The position numbers were made by a program, and so were the translations under genes. From positions 620,001 through 684,000 of the forward strand of contig NZ_JAWJEJ010000001.1 in NCBI RefSeq assembly GCF_032911445.1: a stretch of DNA of 64,000 nt, written 5' to 3'. The DNA is from Sphingomonas sp. HF-S4. Its GTDB lineage: Bacteria; Pseudomonadota; Alphaproteobacteria; Sphingomonadales; Sphingomonadaceae. Numbering within the stretch: the first letter of the stretch is position 1; every line of letters starts with the position of its first letter. Shown in pieces: positions 53,916-62,343 of the stretch. Below the pieces are notes generated by a model. The model had not been told where the DNA came from and ran no database searches. It saw only the letters and a list, made by a program, of their open reading frames with translations.

Positions 53916-54719
53916 GTGCAAAAGCAGACGATGGAAGGGACCGGCAAGGTCCCCGCAGTAACCTTCGCATTCTGGGTAACGAAGATCCTTGCGACAACAC
54001 TCGGTGAAACCGGCGGCGACGCGGTGAGCATGAGTTGGCTAGGCGAAACGACACCGAGCGCGGGCAGTGGCGGCCTGAACGGGTATCTGGTCGGAACCAT
54101 GATTTTCGGCTTGCTGCTGATCGTTCTGGTCTGGCTGCAAGTACGAGCGCGCCGCTTTCGTCCATGGCTATACTGGGCGACGATCATTGCCTCCACCACA
54201 GCTGGGACGACGCTCGCCGACTTTGCAACGCGCTCGATCGGCCTGGGTTATGCCGGAGGCTCCATCCTGCTGTTGGGGCTGGTGCTGGCATCGCTCTTCA
54301 CCTGGTATCGCGCGATCGGAACGGTCGATGTGAATGCAATCGACAATGCTCGCGCCGAAACCTTCTACTGGGTCACCATCACCTTTTCGCAAACGCTTGG
54401 CACCGCTCTGGGAGACTGGGTTGCCGACAGCGCGCTGGGCTATTCCGGAGCCGCATTGCTGTTCGGCGCGGCGCTGGCCGGGTTGTGCGCGTTGTACTTG
54501 GTTACCCAAACGTCGCGCGTGCTGCTGTTCTGGGCCGCGTTCATTCTGACGCGCCCGCTCGGCGCGACAGTGGGCGACTTTCTCGACAAGCCGGCCGCAA
54601 AGGGCGGGCTGGAATTCAGTCGCCCGTTGGCGACGGCATGCCTCGTCGCGGCGATTTCCCTGCTGATCCTGTTCGTGCCGCAACGCGCGGGCGCGCATGG
54701 CGACGGAAAAGTCGAATAG
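53916..54719 (+). CDS. COG4705-like integral membrane protein with fourfold T-x4-G motif
   Basis: 267 residues, GTG start with GGAGG 8 bases upstream. There are about eight transmembrane helices. A repeated motif occurs at four points: KILATTLGETGGD, ASTTAGTTLADFA, FSQTLGTALGDWVAD and ILTRPLGATVGDFLDKP, each an S/T-rich helix with a G-[DE] ending. The family is of unknown function as far as I can say. Residues of this kind could form a pathway for an ion or small substrate, but this is inference. The gene stands alone. Confidence 0.75.
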   Translation: MQKQTMEGTGKVPAVTFAFWVTKILATTLGETGGDAVSMSWLGETTPSAGSGGLNGYLVGTMIFGLLLIVLVWLQVRARRFRPWLYWATIIASTTAGTTLADFATRSIGLGYAGGSILLLGLVLASLFTWYRAIGTVDVNAIDNARAETFYWVTITFSQTLGTALGDWVADSALGYSGAALLFGAALAGLCALYLVTQTSRVLLFWAAFILTRPLGATVGDFLDKPAAKGGLEFSRPLATACLVAAISLLILFVPQRAGAHGDGKVE

Positions 54720-54818
54720 CCAGCGGCTGCAATGGGACAGTGCAGCGGCCCGCAAGATCAAACTTAGTTTCTGCTATTTGCGCGAGGTCATTCCAGCTGC
54801 TGCAGCGAAGGAAGCTGG

Positions 54819-55169
54819 TTAGAGGTGAAGTCCCAGGCGGGGGACGAACCACGTCATCGCCGAGTATAATGCGATCGTCAGCGCACATCCGGCGAGAAGC
54901 GCGAGCCAGAACCCCATGCCATGCCGAAGCAGCGCCGGGATAAGCAGGAACATGGGCAACGACGGAATAACGTACCAAAATGTTGCCCCGGCATGCGCCG
55001 CCATATTCTCGGCATCGGGCTTCTCGTTCCAAAGCCACACCATGCCGAGCACCGAAATCAGAGGCAGCGACGCTATCAGGGCGCCAAAGCCAGGATACCG
55101 TTTTGCCAATGTTGAGGCGATGGCGATTAACGCCCCCGAGATGGCAGCTTTCGTCGCGAGATAGAGCAT
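54819..55169 (-). CDS. DUF3147-like small membrane protein
   Basis: 116 residues from the ATG at 55169 (MLYLATKAAISGALIAI...). Four predicted membrane helices: AISGALIAIAS, GFGALIASLPLISVLGMVWLW, FWYVIPSLPMFLLIPALL, and FWLALLAGCALTIALYSAMTWF. The size and pattern match the DUF3147 family of small inner-membrane proteins. Function unknown. It is convergent with the COG4705-like gene. Confidence 0.7.
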   Translation of the reverse strand: MLYLATKAAISGALIAIASTLAKRYPGFGALIASLPLISVLGMVWLWNEKPDAENMAAHAGATFWYVIPSLPMFLLIPALLRHGMGFWLALLAGCALTIALYSAMTWFVPRLGLHL

Positions 55170-55261
55170 AGCTATCGATACGCGATGTCCGCCCTGCGCG
55201 AAAGCATACCGAACGCAGACCGCCTGCACTGGGGGTTCACATCGCGCGTTGCGGACCCCAA

Positions 55262-56026
55262 GTGGCCGGGGTGTTGCAGAGTATCTCCCCCGATCGCCTT
55301 CCCCCGCTCGAGCTTCTCGACGGTGCGAGCCTCTTCCTCGATTTCGACGGGACGCTGGTCGAACTGGCCGACCGGCCCGACGCCGTGGCGGTCGACCAGC
55401 GGCTGCGCGGGCTGATGCACCGGCTGCTCGATCGGCTCGACGGGCGGGTCGCGCTGATCAGCGGACGGCCGGCGGACCAGGTGCGGACACTGTTCGGCGA
55501 GCCTGTGCTTACCGTCGTCGGCAGCCACGGCATGGAGTTCCGCTTCGCCGATGGCCGCGAAGTCCAGGCGGCGCGGCCCGAGGGGCTGCCGGCGGCGCTC
55601 GACGCCATGCATGCGCTGGCGGCGCGATCTCCGGGCGTGCTGGTCGAGGACAAGCCGCTTGGCGCGGCGCTCCACTTTCGCCAGGCGCCCGAGCAGGAGG
55701 CCGCGTGCCAGGCGTTGGCCGCGCAGCTTGCGCAGGCCCACGGGATGTACCTGCAGCCCGGCAAGATGATGATCGAGGTTCGCGCCGCGGGCGGCGACAA
55801 GGGTGCTGCGTTGCACCAATTAATGTCGGAACCGAAATTGGCCTCCACGCGTCCCTTGTTCATGGGTGACGATCATACCGACGAGCCGGGCTTCGCGGCG
55901 GCCGAGGCGCTGGGCGGTGCCGGAATATTGGTAGGGCCGGCGCGCGCGAGTGCGGCGCGCTATCGGCTGGCGGATGTCGAGGCGGTGCTTTCCTGGCTGG
56001 AAGCGGCGACCGGGCAGACCGCATGA
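55262..56026 (+). CDS. otsB: trehalose-6-phosphate phosphatase
   Basis: 254 residues. A HAD-type phosphatase that removes phosphate from trehalose-6-phosphate. Motif I is LFLDFDGTLVELADRPD, with SGRP, GSHGMEFR, KGAAL and GDDHTDE. It has a GTG start (55262; GTG 55271 is another option), with no strong ribosome binding site. It overlaps the GH15 gene by 4 bases (ATGA), so otsB, the GH15 gene and otsA form one trehalose operon. Confidence 0.92.
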   Translation: MAGVLQSISPDRLPPLELLDGASLFLDFDGTLVELADRPDAVAVDQRLRGLMHRLLDRLDGRVALISGRPADQVRTLFGEPVLTVVGSHGMEFRFADGREVQAARPEGLPAALDAMHALAARSPGVLVEDKPLGAALHFRQAPEQEAACQALAAQLAQAHGMYLQPGKMMIEVRAAGGDKGAALHQLMSEPKLASTRPLFMGDDHTDEPGFAAAEALGGAGILVGPARASAARYRLADVEAVLSWLEAATGQTA

Positions 56027-57816
56027 CCGATCTGGATCTGTGGCCGATCGGCAATTGCCAGGTGAGTACGCTCGTCGATCGCGCGGGCCGGTTCGTGTGG
56101 GGCTGCGTGCCGCGGGTCGATGGCGATCCGATCTTCTCTTCGCTGGTCGGCGGCGCCGATCCGTCCGAAGCCGAGGCGAGCGGCTTCTGGTCGATCGAGC
56201 TGGAGGATGTCGCCACCGTCGAGCAGAGCTATCTGCGTAATACCCCCATCCTGGTCAGCCGGCATTGCGACGCGGCCGGCAATGCGATCGAAGTGATCGA
56301 TTTCTGCCCCTATTTCCGGCGGCTCGGGCGAAGCTATCGCCCGGTGGCGTTCGCGCGGATCGTGCGGCCGGTTTCGGGGCGCCCGCGCATCCGCGTGCGA
56401 CTGCGCCCGACCTGCGGCTGGGGCGGAAGCTGCGGCCAGCGGATCGGCGGATCGAACCATATCCGCTACCAGCTCGAACCGATGACGATGCGGCTGACGA
56501 CCACCGCGCCGGTCGGGCTCGTCCATGAGGAGCGGATCTTCCGGCTCGAACGGCCGCTGCACTTCTTCCTCGGACCCGACGAGAGCTTCAGTGGCGACAT
56601 CGCCGCGAGCCTGGACGCGATGCTCGCCGAAACCACGGCCGAGTGGCAGGAATGGGTGCGCGGCCTCGCGATCCCGCTGGAATGGCAGGACGTGGTGATC
56701 CGCTCGGCGATCAGCCTCAAGCTGTGCCAGCACGAGGAGACCGGGGCGATCGTCGCGGCGCTGACCACCTCGATCCCCGAGCATGCCGGGTCGCAGCGCA
56801 ACTGGGACTATCGCTACTGCTGGATCCGCGACGCCTATTACACCGTCCAGGCGCTCAACCGGCTGGGCGCGCTCGACGTGCTGGAGGCGTATCTGGTCTA
56901 TCTGCGCAACATCATCGACAGCGCCAAGGGCGGGCACATCCAGCCGCTCTATGGCGTGCTGGGCGAGGCGGTGCTGGAGGAGCGCTTTGCCGACGATCTG
57001 GCCGGCTATCGCGGGATGGGGCCGGTGCGCGTCGGCAACCAGGCCTATGAGCAGGTCCAGCACGACGCCTATGGCCAGATCGTGCTGTCGAGCACCCAGG
57101 CGTTTTTCGACCAGCGGCTGTTCCGCATGGCGGGGATCGAGGATTTCGAGGCGCTGGAAAAGGTCGGCGAGCGGGCCTGGGACTATCACGACCAGCCCGA
57201 TGCCGGGCTGTGGGAGCTGCGCACGCGGCAGAGCGTCCACACCTATTCGGCGGCGATGTGCTGGGCGGCATGCGACCGGCTCGCCAATGCCGCGCACGCG
57301 CTGGCGCTCGAGGATCGCCGCGCCTTCTGGCAGGACCGGGCGGACAAGATCCGCGCGCAGATCGAAAGCAGCGCGTGGCGCGAGGATACGCGGCGGATGT
57401 CGGCGACCTTCTCGGGCGACGATCTCGACGCGAGCCTGATCCAGTTGCTCGATCTGCGCTTCCTATCGCCCGACGATCCGCGCTTCGTCGATACGCTCGC
57501 CGCGGTCGAGGCCGGGCTGCGCCGCGGGTCGCACATGCTGCGCTATGCCACTGAAGACGATTTCGGGTTGCCCGAGACGGCGTTCAACGTGTGCACCTTC
57601 TGGCTGATCGAGGCGCTGCACTTCACCGGGCGGAGTGCCGACGCGCGCGCGCTGTTCGAGGAGATGCTGACGCGGCGCACCGCCGCAGGCCTCCTTTCCG
57701 AGGATATCGACCCCGTGAGCGGCGAGCTCTGGGGCAATTATCCGCAAACCTATTCGCTGGTGGGCATGATCAATTGCGCGGTGCTGCTCAGCAAACCGTG
57801 GAGTGCCATTCGATGA
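56023..57816 (+). CDS. glycoside hydrolase family 15 protein (glucoamylase/trehalase-like)
   Basis: 597 residues. An N-terminal beta-sandwich-like region (about 1-210) precedes an (alpha/alpha)6 toroid. The general acid is in GLWELR (about residue 394) and the likely base is in LLSEDIDP (about 569); GNYPQTYSLVGMINCA follows. In GH15 enzymes found with otsA/otsB, trehalase and other alpha-glucosidase activities have been reported; the precise substrate here cannot be read from sequence. It is flanked by otsB and otsA with ATGA overlaps on both sides, a common arrangement in sphingomonads. No signal peptide. Confidence 0.88.
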   Translation: MTDLDLWPIGNCQVSTLVDRAGRFVWGCVPRVDGDPIFSSLVGGADPSEAEASGFWSIELEDVATVEQSYLRNTPILVSRHCDAAGNAIEVIDFCPYFRRLGRSYRPVAFARIVRPVSGRPRIRVRLRPTCGWGGSCGQRIGGSNHIRYQLEPMTMRLTTTAPVGLVHEERIFRLERPLHFFLGPDESFSGDIAASLDAMLAETTAEWQEWVRGLAIPLEWQDVVIRSAISLKLCQHEETGAIVAALTTSIPEHAGSQRNWDYRYCWIRDAYYTVQALNRLGALDVLEAYLVYLRNIIDSAKGGHIQPLYGVLGEAVLEERFADDLAGYRGMGPVRVGNQAYEQVQHDAYGQIVLSSTQAFFDQRLFRMAGIEDFEALEKVGERAWDYHDQPDAGLWELRTRQSVHTYSAAMCWAACDRLANAAHALALEDRRAFWQDRADKIRAQIESSAWREDTRRMSATFSGDDLDASLIQLLDLRFLSPDDPRFVDTLAAVEAGLRRGSHMLRYATEDDFGLPETAFNVCTFWLIEALHFTGRSADARALFEEMLTRRTAAGLLSEDIDPVSGELWGNYPQTYSLVGMINCAVLLSKPWSAIR

Positions 57817-59246
57817 GCCGACTGATCGTGATCTCGAACCGGGTGAGTGCGCCCGACGGCTCGCATTCGGGCGCGCAGGGCGGGCTGGCGGTGGCGCTGG
57901 CCTCGGCGCTGCGCGAGATGGGCGGGATATGGTTCGGCTGGTCGGGCGAGCAGACCGACCAGTTCACCGGTCAGGTCAACCTCCAGCGCGGCGACGGCTA
58001 CACCACCGCGACGGTCGACCTCGAAGAGCAGGACGTCGACGAATATTATAACGGCTATGCCAATCGGACACTATGGCCGCTGTTCCACTACCGCATCGAC
58101 CTGGCCGAATATGAGCGCGGCTTCGCCGGCGGGTATCAGCGCGTCAACGAGCGCTTCGCCGATACGGTGCGGCCGCTGATCGAGGCTGAGGATTCGGTGT
58201 GGATCCAGGATTATCACATGATTCCGCTGGGCCACGAACTTCGCAAGCGCGGGTGCCAGAACCGGATCGGCTTCTTCCTCCACACGCCGTGGCCGCCGCG
58301 GCGGCTGCTCGCGACCCTGCCCGAGGCGCGCGAGCTGGTGGAGACGCTGTTCGCCTATGACCTGATCGGCTTTCACACTGCCGAGTGGCTCGAATCCTTC
58401 TGCGATTTCGCGCGGCTCGAGATGGGCGCGGACATCGACGAGGAAGAAGGCGTGGTCCGCTTCGGTGGGCGCAGCGTGCGGGTGATCGTCTGCCCGATCG
58501 GGATCGACGCCGCCGAGTTCCGCGAAATGGCGGACAATGACGCGGCGCGCGACACCTATGAGCAGATGCGGCGCAGCTCGGTGGGGCGCGCGATGATCGT
58601 CGGCGTCGATCGGCTCGATTATTCGAAGGGGCTCGAGGAGCGCTTCGCGGGCTATGAGCGCTTCCTGCTCGAGCATCCCGAGGAGCGCAAGGAAGTGTTC
58701 CTGCTCCAGATCGCGCCGCCCTCGCGCGGGACGGTGGAGAGCTACCAGCGGATCCGCAACGCGCTGGAAGGCGTGTCCGGACGGATCAACGGCGCGCATG
58801 CCGATCTCGACTGGGTGCCGATCCGCTACGTCAACCAGGGCTATCCGCGCGACGTGCTTGCCGGGGTGTATCGCGCGAGCCGGATCGGGCTGGTGACTCC
58901 CTTGCGCGACGGGATGAACCTCGTCGCAAAGGAATATGTCGCCGCCCAGGATCCCGAGGATCCCGGCGTGCTGATCCTGTCGCGCTTCGCCGGCGCGGCG
59001 GTGCAGATGGAATCGGCGCTGCTGGTCAATCCGTACAGCGCCGAGGAGATTTCGGACGCGATCCTTCGGGCGCTGCAGATGCCCAAGGCCGAGCGGATCG
59101 CGCGCTGGCGGGCGATGGCCGAGGATATCGAGAAGCACGACGTGCTGTGGTGGCGCGCACGGTTCATCGACGCGCTGATGGCGGCGCCGCTCCCCGGCGG
59201 CGCGGCGCATGCGGCCGAGGCGCTGGTCCCCGAAACCGCAGGCTAG
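57813..59246 (+). CDS. otsA: trehalose-6-phosphate synthase
   Basis: 477 residues. It transfers glucose from a nucleotide sugar to glucose-6-phosphate (GT20). Motifs: LIVISNRVSAP at the N-terminus, GGLAVAL, WIQDYHMIPLGHELR, FFLHTPWPP, GVDRLDYSKGL and TPLRDGMNLVAKEYVAAQ. The ATG overlaps the GH15 stop by 4 bases. With otsB it makes trehalose, a compatible solute for osmotic and desiccation stress. The stop overlaps the 3' end of the convergent DNA glycosylase gene by 4 bases. Confidence 0.95.
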   Translation: MSRLIVISNRVSAPDGSHSGAQGGLAVALASALREMGGIWFGWSGEQTDQFTGQVNLQRGDGYTTATVDLEEQDVDEYYNGYANRTLWPLFHYRIDLAEYERGFAGGYQRVNERFADTVRPLIEAEDSVWIQDYHMIPLGHELRKRGCQNRIGFFLHTPWPPRRLLATLPEARELVETLFAYDLIGFHTAEWLESFCDFARLEMGADIDEEEGVVRFGGRSVRVIVCPIGIDAAEFREMADNDAARDTYEQMRRSSVGRAMIVGVDRLDYSKGLEERFAGYERFLLEHPEERKEVFLLQIAPPSRGTVESYQRIRNALEGVSGRINGAHADLDWVPIRYVNQGYPRDVLAGVYRASRIGLVTPLRDGMNLVAKEYVAAQDPEDPGVLILSRFAGAAVQMESALLVNPYSAEEISDAILRALQMPKAERIARWRAMAEDIEKHDVLWWRARFIDALMAAPLPGGAAHAAEALVPETAG

Positions 59247-59740
59247 GCAAGATAGTGCGAAAGCGCCGCCCAGGCGGGCGCCTTGGCCTCGAAGCCGATC
59301 GTGTGGAGCGGGCTGCTCGAAGGCAGCGCGACGATGGCGTAGCGATCGGCGGCAGCGCCGAGTTGCTTGCGGCCGTGGCGCAGCGCCGTGCCGCCGTTGA
59401 ACGCGATCGCGCGGAGATCGGGCAGCGTGGCGGCAAGGCCGGCCACGTCGTGGCCCTCGATATCGCGCATCGCGGCGTCGGTGCTGCCGGGGCGGGTGGC
59501 GCTGGCGACGACGTCCCATAGCCCGATATGCGCGGCGAGGAGAGCGGCGAGGCGGTCTTCATAGGGGAGGGCAGGCAGGTCGCGCCCGGCAGCCGGGGAG
59601 ATCAGCCGCCAGAACTGGTTTTGCGGATGCGCATAATAGCGCCGCTCGGCGAGCGAGCGCTCGCCCGGCAGCGAGCCCAGGACAAGCAGGCGGACGCGCG
59701 CGTCGACGACGGGCGGGAAGCTGTGCTTGCGTTCGCTCAC
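59243..59740 (-). CDS. DNA-deoxyinosine/uracil glycosylase (UDG superfamily)
   Basis: 165 residues. It shows the family pattern VLGSLPGERSLAERRYYAHPQNQFW, then GLWDVVASATRPGSTDAAM, then AFNGGTA and LPSSSP. This fits DNA-deoxyinosine glycosylases of the UDG superfamily, which remove deaminated purines or uracil. The GTG start at 59740 overlaps the stop of the toxin gene vapC by four bases (GTGA), an unusual coupling. The reverse-strand stop overlaps the otsA stop. Confidence 0.85.
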   Translation of the reverse strand: MSERKHSFPPVVDARVRLLVLGSLPGERSLAERRYYAHPQNQFWRLISPAAGRDLPALPYEDRLAALLAAHIGLWDVVASATRPGSTDAAMRDIEGHDVAGLAATLPDLRAIAFNGGTALRHGRKQLGAAADRYAIVALPSSSPLHTIGFEAKAPAWAALSHYLA

Positions 59741-60126
59741 GCGGCGGAGGTGACGTCGGTATGGACGAAGTCGTCGCCCTTGAAGAGCAACGGCTCGCCG
59801 GTGGCCTTGGCGAGGGCATAGGCGAAGCAATCGCCAAAATTGAGGCGGGCGCGGTGGCCCGACGCTTGTCCGTAGATGCGGTACGCCTCGCGGGCGATCT
59901 CAGCCTGCTCGACCGATGCCGGTTCGGAGAGGACGCGACCGCTGCGAAGCAGCGTGTCGACGACCGGCGCCCGTGCGGGATGCCGGCGCTGGACCACGAC
60001 CCCGAGCTCGACCCAAGTGCCGACCGACATCCGGCGTACCGGCGCCGTAGCGATTGCGCGAAGAAAGGCTTCGCTTTCCCCCTCGTTCAACACGATCGCC
60101 ATGATCGCGGACGTGTCGAGGATCAC
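59737..60126 (-). CDS. vapC: VapC-type PIN-domain toxin
   Basis: 129 residues. The PIN-domain acidic residues are visible: D4 in ILDTSAIMAIV, E38-type residue in WVELGVV, and D in NFGDCFAYALAKATGEPLLFKGDDF. It is a predicted RNase toxin. The GTG at 60126 overlaps the vapB stop by four bases (GTGA), and its own stop overlaps the next start in the same way. Confidence 0.9.
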   Translation of the reverse strand: MILDTSAIMAIVLNEGESEAFLRAIATAPVRRMSVGTWVELGVVVQRRHPARAPVVDTLLRSGRVLSEPASVEQAEIAREAYRIYGQASGHRARLNFGDCFAYALAKATGEPLLFKGDDFVHTDVTSAA

Positions 60127-60389
60127 CGCGGCAGGCCGTCCGAGTCGTAGATGTCTTCCATCCATTCCTTCGAGGTTCGTCCGCGCCATTCCTCGGGTAT
60201 ATCTGCCCGAAACTCCCGCGCGATCTCGCGGAGCCTGGTGACCGTCGCGTCGACCTCTTCCTCGCGGCGGCGCAGCTCATGCTCCAGCGCCTGCTTGATC
60301 GCCTGAGTGACCGGCTGGCCGGTGGCACCGGCCAGTTCGCGCGCAAGGCGAACCGTCTCGGGATCCTTGATGTTGAGTTGAACGGTCAT
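60123..60389 (-). CDS. vapB: VapB-type antitoxin
   Basis: 88 residues from the ATG at 60389. The N-terminal MTVQLNIKDPETVRLARELA is the DNA-binding segment of the Rv0623-like/PSK antitoxin type (family allotment by pattern), followed by a helical, charged C-terminus that would wrap the toxin. It is the first gene of the vapB-vapC-glycosylase chain. Confidence 0.82.
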   Translation of the reverse strand: MTVQLNIKDPETVRLARELAGATGQPVTQAIKQALEHELRRREEEVDATVTRLREIAREFRADIPEEWRGRTSKEWMEDIYDSDGLPR

Positions 60390-60456
60390 TTCTACCTCGG
60401 TCGTGCCGCATTCTACCATGGCTTGCGCCACGACGAAAGAAGCGTAGTTTCCCCGC

Positions 60457-60786
60457 ATGGCGCGCACGATCACCCGTTATGCCGATTTCTGGCCCTATTA
60501 TCTGCGCGAGCATGCCAAGCCCGAGACGCGGCGGCTGCACTATGTGGGGACGTCGCTGACCTTCGTGTTCCTGGGGCTCGCGCTGATCTGGGGCGGCTGG
60601 TGGTGGCTGCTGGTGCCGCTCGCCGGATACGGCTTCGCCTGGGGTGCGCATTTCGGGGTGGAGAAGAACCGGCCGGCGACCTTCACCTATCCGCTCTGGT
60701 CGCTGTGGTCCGATTACCGGATGTTCTTCCTGTGGGTGAGCGGGCGTCTGGGGCCGCATCTCGCGCGGGCAGGGGTGCACGAATGA
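60457..60786 (+). CDS. DUF962/Mpo1-like membrane protein
   Basis: 109 residues. DUF962 pattern: [22 protein letters not shown], then membrane helices, then [29 protein letters not shown], with the H residues and the [11 protein letters not shown] segment typical of the family. The yeast member Mpo1 is an Fe(II)-dependent dioxygenase of 2-hydroxy fatty acids; sphingomonads contain 2-hydroxy acyl chains in their sphingolipids, so a related role is possible. The ATG is 67 bases from the vapB start on the opposite strand. The stop abuts the tRNA-Thr gene. Confidence 0.88.
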   Translation: MARTITRYADFWPYYLREHAKPETRRLHYVGTSLTFVFLGLALIWGGWWWLLVPLAGYGFAWGAHFGVEKNRPATFTYPLWSLWSDYRMFFLWVSGRLGPHLARAGVHE

Positions 60787-60862
60787 TGGTGCCGGCTGCA
60801 GGAATCGAACCCGCGACATCCAGTTTACAAAACTGGCGCTCTACCAACTGAGCTAAGCCGGC
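60787..60862 (-). tRNA. trnT: tRNA-Thr (UGU anticodon), CCA encoded
   Basis: Reverse strand: acceptor GCCGGCT pairs with AGCCGGC, the D-arm is AGCTCAGTTGGTAGAGC, the anticodon arm is CCAGT-TTTGTAA-ACTGG with anticodon TGT, and the T-arm is CGCGGGTTCGATTCCTGC-like. The discriminator is A and CCA is encoded. Confidence 0.95.
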
Positions 60863-60880
60863 TCCGCCTGCCCTTTAGCT

Positions 60881-61744
60881 TCACGGTACGCCGAAGGTCC
60901 AGCCCTCGGTTTTCGCGAGATCGGGGGTGAGCGCCGCGGGCGACCAGAGTTCGGGCTGCGCCGCGGCGACGCGGAGCCAGGCGGCGGAGAGAATCGCATC
61001 GGTGGCGTGGTCGTCATAGCGCGCGAGCGGCGCGTGCGGTTCGGAGCCGAACGCCGCGAGCATCGTATCGAGCGTATCGGCGTCGCGGATCTTGGAGATG
61101 CCCTTGCGCATCCCCGCCAGCCGCGCGGCGAGCGAGGTGTAGATCTCGACCAGCACCGGGCCGGTTTCGGGCAGCGGATCGAACGGCCACAGACCGATCG
61201 TACCGCGCAGCCGGTGGAGCACGCGCATACCCGTCAAGCTCGACTTGCCGACCTGGCTTGCCCCGACTAGGTTGAAGCAGCTGTACGGCGATAGCCGCAT
61301 CGCTTCCTGGCCATGCTCGCACACCCGGAAGCGGCCGCGGCCGGGCGGGAACAGGTCGCCGCAATCGCCGCGTTGGCGAAAATGGCGGCGTGCGTCGGGG
61401 TGATCGACAAAGCTGGTGGCCGCGAGATACGGATCATCCGCGCTGAGGTCGTCGACCAGTTTCCACAGCGAGGGCCCATTGGGCGGCGAGATGTCCCAGC
61501 CGGGGAAATAGGCACCCTCGTCATCGAAGGGAAAGGCGGGGGACAGATCGAGCCCGATCAGCGCGCGGGTGCCACTTGCTGCGAGTTGCCAAAGCCATTC
61601 GAGGATATCCTGCCGCGACCAGTTGCGGTCGATCAGTTCGGGCGCAGCATTGCCGGAACGTGCGCGTGCCACCGCCAGCCCCTTGGGCCGTGCGACCGCC
61701 TGGCCGGACCAGTCGATTGCGATGAAATCGGTGAAGGGCTGCAC
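60881..61744 (-). CDS. DUF429-like hypothetical protein
   Basis: 287 residues. It opens with FIAIDWSGQAVARPKGLAVA, a ribonuclease H-fold-like strand and glycine segment, then LIGLDLSPAFPFDD, and later YDDHATDAILSAAWL, which carries Asp/His positions typical of such folds. The sequence is similar in style to the DUF429 family, but no catalytic claim can be made. A palindromic repeat lies 2 bases before the ATG at 61744, so its promoter must pass through that repeat or lie beyond it. Confidence 0.65.
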   Translation of the reverse strand: MQPFTDFIAIDWSGQAVARPKGLAVARARSGNAAPELIDRNWSRQDILEWLWQLAASGTRALIGLDLSPAFPFDDEGAYFPGWDISPPNGPSLWKLVDDLSADDPYLAATSFVDHPDARRHFRQRGDCGDLFPPGRGRFRVCEHGQEAMRLSPYSCFNLVGASQVGKSSLTGMRVLHRLRGTIGLWPFDPLPETGPVLVEIYTSLAARLAGMRKGISKIRDADTLDTMLAAFGSEPHAPLARYDDHATDAILSAAWLRVAAAQPELWSPAALTPDLAKTEGWTFGVP

Positions 61745-61746
61745 CT

Positions 61747-61882
61747 AATTCCTCCCCGGTACGGGGAGGGGTACCGCCGCCGAAGGCGGTGGTGGAGGGG
61801 GCGTACCGCGAGGGGCAACCTGTGGGGAGAGCCCCCTCCACCAGCCTGTGGCTGGTCCCCCTCCCCGTGCCGGGGAGGAATT
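61747..61882. repeat. 136-bp palindromic MITE-like repeat
   Basis: Terminal arms: AATTCCTCCCCGGTACGGGG... at 61747 and its complement ending at 61882, 27 of 29 bases complementary. An inner pair GGTGGAGGGGGC / GCCCCCTCCACC also pairs. The element is non-coding, with AATT at both ends, and looks like the short palindromic repeats frequent in sphingomonad genomes. It occupies the space between the DUF429-like gene and the MmcQ gene. Confidence 0.8.
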
Positions 61883-61890
61883 GGGTACGC

Positions 61891-62238
61891 TCACGGCCGC
61901 TCCGCCATTCCCGCCGCCACCCGCTGGGGTTTCTTCGCCCGATCCCACCAGGCGCGCTGGATGTAGAGTTCGATGCGTTCGCGGCTGGAGGTGCCGTAGC
62001 GGACGAGGAGCATCGGATAATTGGCGTAGTGATCGGTTTGCCAGAAGGTGTCTGGATCGGTCTCGAACAGGATCTGCTTCTCGGTATGGGTGACCATCAG
62101 GGCAAAGCTGTCCTTCTCGCGGCCGGGCGACATCAGGCCCTTGCCATTGATCTTGGGACAAAGCGTGCCCCACCAGCTTTCCATCACGATTTCGGGCAGG
62201 GTGCTGGCATAGGCCGCGGCGTCTTCCCAATCGCGCAT
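61891..62238 (-). CDS. MmcQ/YjbR family protein
   Basis: 115 residues from the ATG at 62238, with GAGGTGGGG directly upstream. It shows the family shape: DWEDAAAYASTLPEIVMESWWGT, ALMVTHTEKQILFETDPDTFW, YPMLLVRYG, then LYIQRAWWDRAKKP. MmcQ/YjbR proteins are small CyaY-like fold proteins of unclear role. It lies between two palindromic repeats. Confidence 0.85.
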   Translation of the reverse strand: MRDWEDAAAYASTLPEIVMESWWGTLCPKINGKGLMSPGREKDSFALMVTHTEKQILFETDPDTFWQTDHYANYPMLLVRYGTSSRERIELYIQRAWWDRAKKPQRVAAGMAERP

Positions 62239-62246
62239 CCCCACCT

Positions 62247-62335
62247 CCGTTCGCGCTGAGCTCGTCGAAGCGCCGTCCTGCTCCTTGCGATAGTAGCGAA
62301 GAACAACAGCGCTTGGACAAGCTCAGCGCGAACGG
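62247..62335. repeat. second palindromic repeat, 89 bp
   Basis: Arms CCGTTCGCGCTGAGCTCGTC... at 62247-62273 and the complement at 62309-62335, 25 of 27 bases complementary, around a 35-base centre. It differs in sequence from the 61747 repeat, so it is a different family. It lies between rarA and the MmcQ gene, just upstream of the mmcQ ribosome binding site. Confidence 0.75.
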
Positions 62336-62343
62336 TTCGGGAA

